Shown in pieces: positions 16,717 through 25,087 of a DNA stretch of 64,000 nucleotides. This DNA comes from Pannonibacter phragmitetus_B (lineage in GTDB: Bacteria > Pseudomonadota > Alphaproteobacteria > Rhizobiales > Stappiaceae), in contig NZ_JBNINT010000001.1 in assembly GCF_050510895.1 (NCBI RefSeq), forward strand, positions 558,001 through 622,000. Reading direction: 5' to 3'. Position 1 is the first letter of the stretch. Each line of letters opens with the position of its first letter. The position numbers and the translations under genes were made by a program. The notes under the pieces are model-generated. The model was not told where the DNA came from. It saw nothing but the letters and a program-made list of their open reading frames with translations, and made no database searches.

Positions 16717-18330
16717 TCAGGCTTCGAGCCAGATATATTCCGCCATGGCATAGCCCATCTGGCCGCCCAGCGGGTTCGGCTCCAGACCTTTCACCTTGCT
16801 CTGCTTTGCATCCACATTCGAGAGGTATGCCGGGATAACGGTGCCTGCCTCGTTGGCGACCATTACCTGCATCTCGCCATAGATTTCCTTGCGCTTCGCA
16901 GTGTCCTGTTCACCCCTTGCCTCGAGCAGCATCGAGTCGAATTTCGCGGACTTATACTGGCTTTCGTTCCACGGTGCGCTCGAAGCATAGAGCAGCGAGA
17001 ACAGGATATCCGGCGTCGGGCGGGAGTTGATGTTGCCGAAGTGGACTGGCGCCTTCAGCCAGTAGTTGGACCAGTAACCGTCGGATGGTACGCGCTGGAT
17101 GTCGAAGTTCATGCCGATCTTGCTGCCAGCCTGTTGCAGCACGGTTGCCATTTCAATGGCGGAGTTTGCGGCTTCAGAAGCCACGATCGGGATTGCCTGT
17201 CCCAGAACGCCTGCCTTTTCAAAGTGGAACTTGGCCTTCTCCGGGTCATGGGCCCGCGGTTTCAGGTCCGCGTTGTGGTAAGGGTTCATCGGGGAAATCG
17301 GCTGATCATTGGCGATCTCTGCCAGTCCTCGCATCACCGACATCTGGATCAATTCGCGGTCGATGAGATACTTTACGCCTTCGATGAGGTCGAACTTGCT
17401 GCCCGGCTCCATGTCCATGCGGAAGTTCAGGTTCGTGTAGGTTCCAGAGGTGGACTTCACGAGGTCAACGCCGTTCGCACTTTCCAGAAGGCGCATGGAT
17501 TGCGGTTTGATCGATGCGCCAACGTGGATGTCGCCCGAGATGACGGCGCTGACGCGGGCCATTTCATCGGGGATGGCGAAATATTCGAAGCTGTCGACAT
17601 TCGGGCCGCCCGCCTTGAAGTAGTTCTCGTTGCGGCTCATCAGCGAGCGGACGCCCGGTTCGAAGCTCTCCAGCTTGAAGGCGCCGGTGCCGATGCCCTT
17701 GCTGAAGTCGGTGGTGCCATCCTGCACGATCATGAAATGGTGCATGGCCAGGATGGTCGGAAGGTCGGCGTTGGGAGCTTCCAGTGTGATTTCGACCGTC
17801 AGAGGGTCAACGGCCTTGATCTCCTGCATCTGCTTGGCGATGGCGTTGACCTTGGAGCCGGTTTCCTTGTCGAGGTGGCGCTTCAGCGAGAACACCACGT
17901 CGGCAGAGGTGAGGGACTTGCCGTCATGGAAGGTGACGCCGGACTTCAGCTTCACGGTCCAGACCTTGGCGTCCGAACTTTCGATGCTGTCGGCCAGTTC
18001 CATGTTCAGCTTGCCGCCGTCGCTGAGGAATGTGAGGCGGTTGTAGAGCGAGCAGCAGCGCACATAATCGGTCGAGAGCGAGGCCTTGGCCGGGTCCAGC
18101 GTGTCCGAGGTGGACGAGGACCAGCCAGCAGCCTTGAAATGGCCACCCTTCACCGGAGTGGCAGCGAGGGCCGAGGTGGCGCGGGCAAACAGCGAGCCGC
18201 CAGCCGCAAGGCCGATACCGCCCGCAAGGAACATGCGCATGATGTCGCGGCGGCTCGCACCGCGGCGGATTGCATCCTCGACCATCGCATCGTCGTTGCG
18301 AGTCCAGTTGTTGATTTCGAATTTGCTCAT
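16717..18330 (-). CDS. ABC transporter substrate-binding protein, family 5 (Tat-exported)
   Basis: A 537-aa extracellular solute-binding protein of the dipeptide/oligopeptide/nickel class. The N-terminus carries a twin-arginine signal (SRRDIMRMFLAGG) with cleavage around ALA-ATP, so export is probably by Tat. Family motifs follow: DTLDPAKASLSTDY, VTFHDGKSLTSADVVFSLKR, and a C-terminal dipeptide-binding fold. It is the first gene of the transporter proper, 69 bp after the HAD gene, with an AAGGGG site before the ATG. The ligand is unknown; the neighbouring enzymes suggest a peptide, opine or polyamine conjugate. Confidence 0.9.
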   Translation of the reverse strand: MSKFEINNWTRNDDAMVEDAIRRGASRRDIMRMFLAGGIGLAAGGSLFARATSALAATPVKGGHFKAAGWSSSTSDTLDPAKASLSTDYVRCCSLYNRLTFLSDGGKLNMELADSIESSDAKVWTVKLKSGVTFHDGKSLTSADVVFSLKRHLDKETGSKVNAIAKQMQEIKAVDPLTVEITLEAPNADLPTILAMHHFMIVQDGTTDFSKGIGTGAFKLESFEPGVRSLMSRNENYFKAGGPNVDSFEYFAIPDEMARVSAVISGDIHVGASIKPQSMRLLESANGVDLVKSTSGTYTNLNFRMDMEPGSKFDLIEGVKYLIDRELIQMSVMRGLAEIANDQPISPMNPYHNADLKPRAHDPEKAKFHFEKAGVLGQAIPIVASEAANSAIEMATVLQQAGSKIGMNFDIQRVPSDGYWSNYWLKAPVHFGNINSRPTPDILFSLLYASSAPWNESQYKSAKFDSMLLEARGEQDTAKRKEIYGEMQVMVANEAGTVIPAYLSNVDAKQSKVKGLEPNPLGGQMGYAMAEYIWLEA

Positions 18331-18399
18331 CAGTGTTCCCCTTGTCGTAGATATGCCCGGCTTTTTGTTTTTTATCGCCGCGAGCCTGCCTGCCGGCTG

Positions 18400-19116
18400 T
18401 CAGGCGGACCCGGCCTCCGCAGCCGCGGCAAGCCCGGCCATGGAGGTGAAGTGGTAATCCGGCTTCGTGAACTGCGCGGGCTCGATGGTGCCGCCGTAGC
18501 CCGGCTGAGCGTGCCTGCGCTCGATCCAGCAGTTGGTCATGCCAAGGCTGCGGGAGACGCCGATGTCGTGATACTGGCTTTGCGCTACATGAAGGATCGC
18601 GCCCTTGTCTGCGCCTTCCTGCTCCACAAAGCGGAACACCTGCTCGAAGAAAGCCGGGTCGGGCTTTTCCGTGCCTGTGTCATCGGTGGTGAAAGCCGCA
18701 TGGAAGGGGTGGCCGAGCTTTTCGTTGAAATGCTCGAAAGCCCACCGCTGCGCATTGGTCATGGCGATCAGGCGGTAAGTCTTCTTCAGTTCCGCCAGTG
18801 CCTCGACGCTGTCTTCAAAGGGCTGCCAGTCCGCCACTGCCTGCCGCAGGCGCTCGCCATGTGCCGGATCCGGGTCAAGGCCCAATTTCGGAGCAATGAC
18901 CGTGTAGACGCGGGCGAGATCATCCGGGAAGAGTTGCGCCTCCGGCATGTAGCGGGCAGCGCGGTAATGGGCGAGAGCTTCCTCTCCGTCGAGGCTGACG
19001 CCCTGATCTGCCGCGATCTGAGACAGGGCGGATATTAACCCGCCTTCAAAGTCAATGAGCGTTCCGACGACATCAAATGTCATGTAGCGGAACGAAGCGA
19101 GAGGCTGTGCCGTCAT
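18400..19116 (-). CDS. HAD-superfamily hydrolase (haloacid-dehalogenase type II-like)
   Basis: A 238-aa HAD hydrolase. Motif I is FDVVGTL at residues 14-20, motif II IAMTNA, motif III EKPDPAFF, with a type-II-like cap between I and II. The aspartate nucleophile and lysine are present, but Y in the usual DxYGT is V. True dehalogenation is not shown; phosphatase activity is equally possible. The ATG at 19116 is chosen; longer in-frame extensions run into the promoter region. It leads the HAD-SBP-permease-ATPase unit, downstream of a 228-bp region with repeated GCA/TGC dyads. Confidence 0.75.
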   Translation of the reverse strand: MTAQPLASFRYMTFDVVGTLIDFEGGLISALSQIAADQGVSLDGEEALAHYRAARYMPEAQLFPDDLARVYTVIAPKLGLDPDPAHGERLRQAVADWQPFEDSVEALAELKKTYRLIAMTNAQRWAFEHFNEKLGHPFHAAFTTDDTGTEKPDPAFFEQVFRFVEQEGADKGAILHVAQSQYHDIGVSRSLGMTNCWIERRHAQPGYGGTIEPAQFTKPDYHFTSMAGLAAAAEAGSA

Positions 19117-19166
19117 ACTGAGCCCCGTGTCTGCCGCAGAAGTTGCGGCGTCCTCTGGTTGGATTC

Positions 19167-19179
19167 CGGCATTTTCTGC
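19167..19179. promoter_or_regulatory. repeat motif CGGCATTTTCTGC, copy 3
   Basis: Exact copy of the motif found twice upstream of the DAO/lrp pair, here 50 bp upstream of the HAD/peptide-ABC operon. With its 3' C it forms the dyad GGCA-N5-TGCC. It is probably a site for the same Lrp regulator. Confidence 0.55.
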
Positions 19180-19215
19180 CAGTTTATTGGCCCGGCCTGA
19201 TTTCCGGGCTTGGCT

Positions 19216-19230
19216 CGCATTTTGTATGCG
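19216..19230. promoter_or_regulatory. dyad CGCAT-N5-ATGCG upstream of the HAD operon
   Basis: A 15-bp dyad lying 49 bp from copy 3 of the Lrp-like motif. A further GCACAATATGC dyad lies at 19303-19313 and GCATATGC at 19273-19280. Together they form a cluster of GCA...TGC dyads in the 19117-19344 intergenic region, which holds no gene. Confidence 0.4.
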
Positions 19231-19344
19231 TTGCCTTGATTTCTGCAGATCAGTTTGCGGTTCTTTTGCGCGGCATATGCTCCAGAATCCTATCCGGCTT
19301 CGGCACAATATGCTGTTTTGCGGTGCTTTGCCGCGCTTGCCGCT

Positions 19345-20286
19345 TCAGTAACCTCTGGCGCGGTCGATCAGCCCCGGCACCGGCAATCCCGCCTGATGCG
19401 CGCGTATTCCGGCAATGACATGCCTTGCACCGTCATCTGCCCGCGTCTGGCACGCGATGTGCGGCGTCAGCACAATCTGCTGATGCTGCCAGAAGGGATG
19501 ATCCGATGGCAGCGGCTCCGGGTCCGTTACGTCCAGCCAGGCGCTGGCGAGCTGGCCACTCTCAAGTGCATGCAGCAGAGCTTCGTGATCCAGCTGGCGT
19601 CCACGTCCGGCATGGACCAGCGCGGCACCGTGCGGCATCTGGGCGAAAAGCTGCGCATTCAGAAGACCTGTTGTCTCTGCCGTCAGCGGCAGCAGGCAGA
19701 TAAGAATGTCGGTGCTGGCGAGGAAGGCGAAAAGATCCGTAAAGGTCTCGACGCCCGGAATGTCCTGCGGGCTGCGGCTCCATCCGGCAAGCGGGAAGCC
19801 AAAGGGGGCGAGGGCTTCCAGCACTGCCTTGCCTAGTTGACCAAGGCCCATGACGCCCACCCGCCGCTCCCGCGCCGGGACGTTGCGGCCTGATTGCCAG
19901 AGGCTGGCGGATTTCTGGCTGATGTAGCGCGGCAGATCCCGGTGCAGGCCAAGGACGGCGAGCGTCACATATTCCTTCATCTGCTCGGCAAGGCCGGGCT
20001 CCAGCATGCGCACCACGCCCACGTGTGGCGGCAAGGCGGCAAGGTTCAACTGGTCGACGCCAGCGCCGACCGAGAACAGCAGCTTGAGATTGGGATACAA
20101 GGCGCCAACATCCTGCGGCGCCGTCCAGGCGACAAGATATTCCACCGCTGCCGGGTCTGGTGCTTCATTGCTGTGGAAGGGCAGATTGGGCAGTTCGGCG
20201 GCGAAATGCGCGGCGAACACTTCGCCGCGCTTTGCCTCTGAAGTGTAGAGGACCGCCACCGGGTCAGGCCATTGCCGCGCGGACAT
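19345..20286 (-). CDS. D-2-hydroxyacid dehydrogenase (GhrA-like glyoxylate/hydroxypyruvate reductase)
   Basis: A 313-aa NAD(P)-dependent reductase of the GhrA branch. It has NAD-binding GVMGLGQLGKAVLEAL around residue 145, the HAGRGRQLDHEAL arginine motif, and a C-terminal catalytic histidine in LTPHIACQT. It would reduce glyoxylate, hydroxypyruvate or a related 2-oxo acid. The ATG at 20286 overlaps the aminotransferase end by 23 nt; a TTG at 20298 could add four residues. It follows the transaminase in an operon, which suggests it removes the 2-oxo acid produced there. Confidence 0.78.
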   Translation of the reverse strand: MSARQWPDPVAVLYTSEAKRGEVFAAHFAAELPNLPFHSNEAPDPAAVEYLVAWTAPQDVGALYPNLKLLFSVGAGVDQLNLAALPPHVGVVRMLEPGLAEQMKEYVTLAVLGLHRDLPRYISQKSASLWQSGRNVPARERRVGVMGLGQLGKAVLEALAPFGFPLAGWSRSPQDIPGVETFTDLFAFLASTDILICLLPLTAETTGLLNAQLFAQMPHGAALVHAGRGRQLDHEALLHALESGQLASAWLDVTDPEPLPSDHPFWQHQQIVLTPHIACQTRADDGARHVIAGIRAHQAGLPVPGLIDRARGY

Positions 20287-21639
20287 CCGGGTCCGCAAGG
20301 GTCTGGTCCAGCGTCAGCTTTGTGCGCTCGACGATCTGGGCAATTTCATCTTCCGTGCAGCACAGCGGCGGGGCATAGCCGAGCACACCCTGCGCAAAGG
20401 AGCGGATGACGAGGCCGTTTTCCCAGGCCCGGTCGAAGATGCGGGTCGCTGGCTTGGCCGCGGCTGGAAGCGGCGTCTTCTTCGCCTTGTCGGTAACAAG
20501 CTCCACCGCTGCCAGCATGCCGCGCCCGCGCACCTCACCGACAAGCGGGTGGTCTGCCAGCGAGGCAAGGCCTTGCTGCAGCAGGTTGCCCATCTTCACG
20601 CCGTTGTCGAAGAGGCCGTTTTCATAAAGATCCAGCACCGCAAGGCCGACAGCCGCGCTCACCGGATGGGCGGAATAGGTGAAGCCGTGGCCGATGGCGG
20701 CAGCGCCTGCCGCATCCGCCATCACCTGATACATGTGGTCGGAGAGGAACACTGCGCCCATCGGCACATAGCCAGAGGTGAGGCCCTTGGCGGTGGTCAT
20801 CATGTCTGGCACGATGCCTTCCTCAAGGCAGGCGAAGATCGGCCCGGTGCGGCCAAAGCCGGTGATCACCTCGTCGGCGATGAACAGGATGCCCATGTCC
20901 TTGCAGGCATCGCGCATGGCCTTGACCCAACCCTTCGGCGGCACGATGACGCCGCCCGAGCCCTGAATCGGCTCCAGATAGAAGGCCGCGACCTTATCTG
21001 CGCCGCCCAGTTCCGAGACCTTGGCCTTCAGCGCAGCAAGCGAGGCTGCAATGATCGCCTCCGCGCTGTCACCCACCGGGTTGCGGTAGCTGTAGTGCGA
21101 GGAATCTTGTGCTGCCAGGTGTAGGGAACGCCGAAACCGGCATGGAAGGCGGGCAGGGCGGTGAGGCCGGAGCCCACGGTGGTGGAGCCGTGGTAGCCCT
21201 GCTCGACGGAGATGAAATGCTCCTTCTGCGGCTGGCCCTTGGCCTGCCAGTAATAGCGCGCGAAGCGGACCGTGGTGTCTACCGCATCCGAGCCGCCGAG
21301 CGTGAAGTAGACGTGGCTGAGATCGCCCGGTGCATGTTCGGCAAGGCGGGAGGCAAGGCGGATGGCTGGTTCCGAGCCGAGGCCGAAATAGCCGGTGGCA
21401 TAGGGCAGCTCGCGCAGCTGCTTTGTGGCGGCCTCGATGATGCTTTCATGCCCGTAGCCGGCATTGACGCACCACAGGCCGGCAAAGCCATCCAGCAGGG
21501 TGTGGCCGCTGGCGTCCGTCACCGTTGCTCCCTTGGCGGACTTCAGCACGCGCACACCGGCGGCCTCGTGGCCGCGCCAGCTGGCAACCGGATGGATGAG
21601 ATGGGCACGGTCGAGTTCGACCAGCGAGTTTGCAAGCAT
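20264..21639 (-). CDS. class III omega-amino-acid:pyruvate-type aminotransferase, frameshifted
   Basis: The N-terminal piece (LANSLVELDRAHLIHPVASW onwards, with GYHGSTTVGSG) and the C-terminal piece (GDSAEAIIAASLAALKAKV onwards) form one PLP enzyme. The latter carries the DEVITGFGRTG aspartate and the PLP lysine in TTAKGLTSGYVPMG. One missing base at about 21097-21102 splits the frame. Adding a C gives QHKIPSHYSYRNPVGDS, which matches the family, and a 458-aa protein of normal length. Substrates of this group include beta-alanine, taurine, GABA and putrescine. It lies between a GNAT and a GhrA-like reductase. The start has AAGGA 8 nt upstream. Confidence 0.85.
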
Positions 21640-21688
21640 GGGGACGTCCTTTCTCTCCGGCGGGCGCTGCGGCTGCCGGACCAATCAT

Positions 21689-22546
21689 TCAGCCGAGCGC
21701 CTGTGCGGCGAGGGCAAAGGTGTGAACCGGGCCGGAAGCATCACTGGTGGCTCCAAGCCGCATGGGGATGCCGCCGCCCGCATGGGCAAGGCCGTGCTCT
21801 GCCAGCCAGGGAGCAAGGCCGGTCTCCGCGCCTGTATCCATCCGCAGGAAGCGGCCTTCGCATTCCTTCAGGATATGGGATAGCAGCAGGCGGGCCTGAT
21901 CCGCATCGCGGGCGATGACGGGGCCTGCCACCTCGCCGCGCCCGAAGGGACGCAGGGCGGTATAGGCGGTGATCCGGCCGTTCTCGCGGATGGTGAGGAT
22001 CTTGCCGAGCCGGAACAGCGCGCCGATCAGCGCCGTCCGGTCCATGCCGGTGGCGGCCTTGTCGAGCTGCGCCAGAACGGGTGTATCCTCAGGGGCTGCC
22101 AGATGCAGCCCGTCAACGCCTTCTTCGGCCAGGGCAGGCACCTGTTCCGGTGCTTGGGCGATGCCCTGATGCTGGAGGATTTCGCCCACTGCACGGAAGC
22201 CAAGCTTTTCGTAAAGCGGCAAGCCGTCCTTCGTTGCCACCAGACGCCATTGCTGCGGCTGGATCAGGCTCATGACGCTGGCCATCATCTTGCGGCCAAG
22301 TCCGCGCCCGCGCATGCGCCCGTCAACGATGATCATGTTGATGGTCGCCGCATCACCGAAGGGGGTCGTCAGCGCGGTGGCGACGACTTCGCCATTCTCA
22401 ATGGCGACGGTGCCTTTTGACAGGCTGTGGAAGAGGCTCCAGTCCTCCGCCCGGTGGGGCCACTTTTCGGCCTGCGACAGGCGCAGCGCCCCGGGGAGGT
22501 GTTCCGGTTCCATCGGCTGGATGGTCAGTGTGTCATCGGTCAGCAT
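21689..22546 (-). CDS. GNAT-family N-acetyltransferase, paralogue of the 10062 protein
   Basis: A 285-aa two-part GNAT protein. The acetyl-CoA site is in MIIVDGRMRGRGLGRKMMAS (residues 75-94) with PLYEKLGFRAVG following. The C-terminal half carries FGRGEVAGPVIA and RFLRMDTGAETG, as in the protein at 10062-10925. It is the first gene of a minus-strand unit GNAT-aminotransferase-GhrA. It may acetylate the amine that the transaminase also handles, or act in detoxification. The substrate is not established. Confidence 0.75.
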   Translation of the reverse strand: MLTDDTLTIQPMEPEHLPGALRLSQAEKWPHRAEDWSLFHSLSKGTVAIENGEVVATALTTPFGDAATINMIIVDGRMRGRGLGRKMMASVMSLIQPQQWRLVATKDGLPLYEKLGFRAVGEILQHQGIAQAPEQVPALAEEGVDGLHLAAPEDTPVLAQLDKAATGMDRTALIGALFRLGKILTIRENGRITAYTALRPFGRGEVAGPVIARDADQARLLLSHILKECEGRFLRMDTGAETGLAPWLAEHGLAHAGGGIPMRLGATSDASGPVHTFALAAQALG

Positions 22547-22894
22547 GTGAACCTGCGCTGGAAGACGGGTGATAATGTGAGCCTATGCCCCGTCCGGGCG
22601 AACTTCCCGCCCTTGGTCTCTGTGCTGACAGTATCTTCCGCTGTTCGCTGGGGCTTTCTAAGCATGATCTGCCACGGACAGGTGAGAGGGAGGGCGATGG
22701 CTGGCGCTGCGGCCGGGCATGGCAAGGCCGCCGCGCAATAAGGTGCTGTGGGGCCCTCTTGATACGGCGGAATGTGCTTTGGGATGGCGTGAAAGCGGCG
22801 GGGGCTTTTTGCGGGCTGTCTAGGATAGATCAGCAGGCGAGCAATGACCTGCCTGATCCTTCTTCCTTCCGGCACTTGCAGCACGGGGATTAAA
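22547..22894. promoter_or_regulatory. divergent intergenic region GNAT / HAD-2
   Basis: 348 bp without a credible gene. It must hold promoters for both directions. A GCA-N5-TGC dyad (GCATGATCTGC, 22662-22672) and an imperfect inverted repeat near 22828-22858 (CAGGC and GCCTG arms) are the only structures seen. Confidence 0.4.
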
Positions 22895-23560
22895 ATGACC
22901 TTCCGCCCGAAATACGTGACCTTCGACTGCTACGGCACACTGATTAACTTCGACATGGCAGGCGCCGCGCGCCGCATCTATGGCGAAATGCTCGATGAAG
23001 CGAAGATGGACGTCTTCATTCGCGACTTCTCCGCCTACCGGCTTGATGAGGTGCTGGGCGCCTGGAAGCCTTATGCGGATGTGGTGCACAACTCCCTCAA
23101 GCGCACCTGCAAGCGCAATGGCGTGACCTTCCGCGAGGAAGATGCACTGCGCATCTACAATGAAGTGCCAACCTGGGGCCCGCATCCGGATGTGCCGGAA
23201 GGCCTTGCAAAACTGGCCAAGGAAATTCCGCTCGTCATCCTCTCCAACGCCATGAACAGCCAGATCATGTCGAATGTGGAAAAGCTCGGTGCGCCCTTCC
23301 ACAAGGTGATCACGGCTGAACAAACTGGATCCTACAAGCCGCAGATGAACGGCTTTGAATATATGTTCGACGTGCTCGGCTGCGGTCCGGAAGACGTCAC
23401 CCATGTGTCGTCCTCGTTCCGTTATGACCTGATGACCGCCTACGACCTCGGCATCAAGTCCAAAGTCTGGGTCAACCGCAAGCATGAGCCGGCCAATCCT
23501 TTCTACGAGTACACCGAAATCAAAGGTGTTTATGACCTGCCGGGCGTCTTCGGCATCTGA
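22895..23560 (+). CDS. haloacid-dehalogenase type II-like HAD hydrolase
   Basis: A 221-aa HAD protein. Motif I is TFDCYGTLINFD at residues 8-19, motif II VILSNAMNSQ, motif III lysine in GSYKPQMNGFEY, and motif IV VSSSFRYDLMTAYDLG. The layout is that of L-2-haloacid dehalogenases, but the usual SSNAWD stretch reads SSSFRYD, so dehalogenase activity is doubtful. The ATG at 22895 follows GGGGATTAAA. It is 39 bp upstream of a DAO-type flavoprotein on the same strand and probably co-transcribed. It is the second HAD of this type in the region. Confidence 0.8.
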   Translation: MTFRPKYVTFDCYGTLINFDMAGAARRIYGEMLDEAKMDVFIRDFSAYRLDEVLGAWKPYADVVHNSLKRTCKRNGVTFREEDALRIYNEVPTWGPHPDVPEGLAKLAKEIPLVILSNAMNSQIMSNVEKLGAPFHKVITAEQTGSYKPQMNGFEYMFDVLGCGPEDVTHVSSSFRYDLMTAYDLGIKSKVWVNRKHEPANPFYEYTEIKGVYDLPGVFGI

Positions 23561-23599
23561 AATCCGGTTGTGATCCGCGCAAGCTCCGGGAGCTGACTC

Positions 23600-24876
23600 A
23601 TGAAATTCGCATCCTACTGGCAGGATACGGCGCCCGCCTTTACCGGTGGCGCCACAGCGGCCCCTTCCGGGCTCTATGATGTTGCGGTGATTGGGGCCGG
23701 GTTCACCGGTCTTGGCGCGGCGCGGCGTCTGGCCATGGAAGGCCGCCGGGTCATCGTGCTGGAGGCGGCAACGGTCGGCTTCGGAGCTTCGGGCCGCAAT
23801 GGCGGCCACCTCAACAATGGGGTGGCCCACAGCTTCACCGGCGCCATTTCCACCTATGGCGTCGAAACAGCCAAGGCCATGTACAAGGCCTTTGATGATG
23901 GCATTGAAACCATCGAGCGCATTATCGCGGAAGAGGGCATCAACTGCAATTTCCGCCGCTCCGGCAAGCTGAAGCTTGCGTCCAAGCCGCAGCATTATGA
24001 GGTGCTGGCCCGCAACCTTGAAGCCATCAACCGCACGGTCGATCCTGCAACGGCAATGCTGAGCAAAGCCGAGCTCGCGGGGAAATCGGCTCGGACATCT
24101 TCCACGGCGGCATGCTGCAGAAGAAGAGTGCCATGATGCACATGGGCCGTTTTGTCGTGGGCCTTGCGGAAGCTGCTGCCCGGCATGGGGCGGAAATCCA
24201 CGAGAACACGCCCGTCACCGGCCGCCGCCAGACGGCCTCCGGCCACGAGCTGGAAACGCCAAAGGGCATTGTGAGGGCGGCAAAGGTAGTGCTGGCGACC
24301 GGTGCCTATACGCCCAGGACCTTCAGCTTCTTCCGCCGCCGCATCGTGCCCGTCGGCAGTTTCCTGCTGGCCACCCGCCCGCTGACGGACACGGAAGTAC
24401 ACTCTGTGATGCCGGGCAACCGCACCTGCGTCACCTCGCTGAATGTGGGCAACTACTTCCGCCTGGCGCCGGACAACCGCCTGATCTTCGGTGGACGCGC
24501 CCGCTTTTCCGCCACCTCCAACCAGACCTCGGACGAAAAGAGCGGCCGCATCCTCAATGACGCGCTGCGCGGCATCTTTCCGCAGCTCGGCGATATCGAG
24601 GTGGATTATTGCTGGGGTGGCCTCGTCGACATGACCAAGGACCGCTTCCCGCGCGCAGGCGAAGCAGACGGCGTGCATTTCGCCATGGGCTACTCCGGCC
24701 ACGGCGCGCAGATCGCCACCCACATGGGCGAGATCATCGCGGACCAGGTCCTTGGCCGCACCCGCACCAACCCCTGGTCCAGCCTCCCCTGGCCCGCCAT
24801 CCCCGGCCACCTCGGCCAACCCTGGTTCCTGCCGCTTGTGGGGGCATACTACAAGTTCAAGGACAGGATCGGGTGA
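23600..24876 (+). CDS. FAD-dependent oxidoreductase (gamma-glutamylputrescine-oxidase/DAO-like), frameshifted
   Basis: The N-terminal piece starts MKFASYWQDTAPAFTGG, then has the FAD motif VAVIGAGFTGLGAARRLA and GFGASGRNGGHLNNG, typical of PuuB-like amine oxidases. The C-terminal piece (MLQKKSAMMHMGRFVVGLAE to GYSGHGAQIATHMGEIIADQ) is in another frame. Adding one G to the run at 24079-24082 restores ELAGEIGSDIFHGGMLQKK and a 425-aa protein. The reaction would be oxidative deamination of an amine or N-substituted amino acid to an aldehyde or keto acid. The convergent succinate-semialdehyde-type dehydrogenase could take the aldehyde. Confidence 0.82.
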
Positions 24877-24901
24877 AGGCCAGATCTGTGTCATGAAGCT
24901 G

Positions 24902-24931
24902 AAAAGGGCAGGCGCCGGGCCTGCCTTTTTT
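24902..24931. terminator. rho-independent terminator
   Basis: AAAAGGGCAGG (24902-24912) pairs with CCTGCC plus a run of six T (24920-24931). It ends the HAD-2/DAO unit on the plus strand and could also act from the other side. Confidence 0.8.
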
Positions 24932-24974
24932 GTTGTGAGCGGCCTTCACGCTCGCGGCTCTCCATCTCTCTCCG

Positions 24975-24994
24975 CCATGGCATGACGAAGGAGG
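24975..24994. repeat. 20-bp dispersed repeat, copy A
   Basis: CCATGGCATGACGAAGGAGG occurs here and again at 54481-54500, where it is one arm of a longer palindrome. Both copies are intergenic. It is probably part of a REP-like family. Confidence 0.55.
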
Positions 24995-25055
24995 GGGCGT
25001 GTGTGCGGGACGACGGCGGAGAGGGTTTGCGGCCTTCTCCTTCCTGAAAACCAAA

Positions 25056-25079
25056 GGAGCGGGCCGTTTGGCCCGCTCC
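25056..25079 (-). terminator. terminator of the aldehyde dehydrogenase unit
   Basis: GGAGCGGGCC (25056-25065) pairs with GGCCCGCTCC (25070-25079) around GTTT. On the minus strand it is followed by TTTGGTTTT. It lies 9 nt beyond the gene end. Confidence 0.75.
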
Positions 25080-25087
25080 GGTTTCCG

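Noticed and set aside
17041..19038. 665-codon open frame on the plus strand
   Set aside because: It lies antisense to the family 5 binding protein and HAD genes. Composition is low-complexity and no motif or ribosome site supports it.
22662..22672. GCATGATCTGC as a firm Lrp site
   Set aside because: A GCA-N5-TGC pattern alone is expected many times by chance in 64 kb of GC-rich DNA. Only the exact 13-mer copies are treated as significant.
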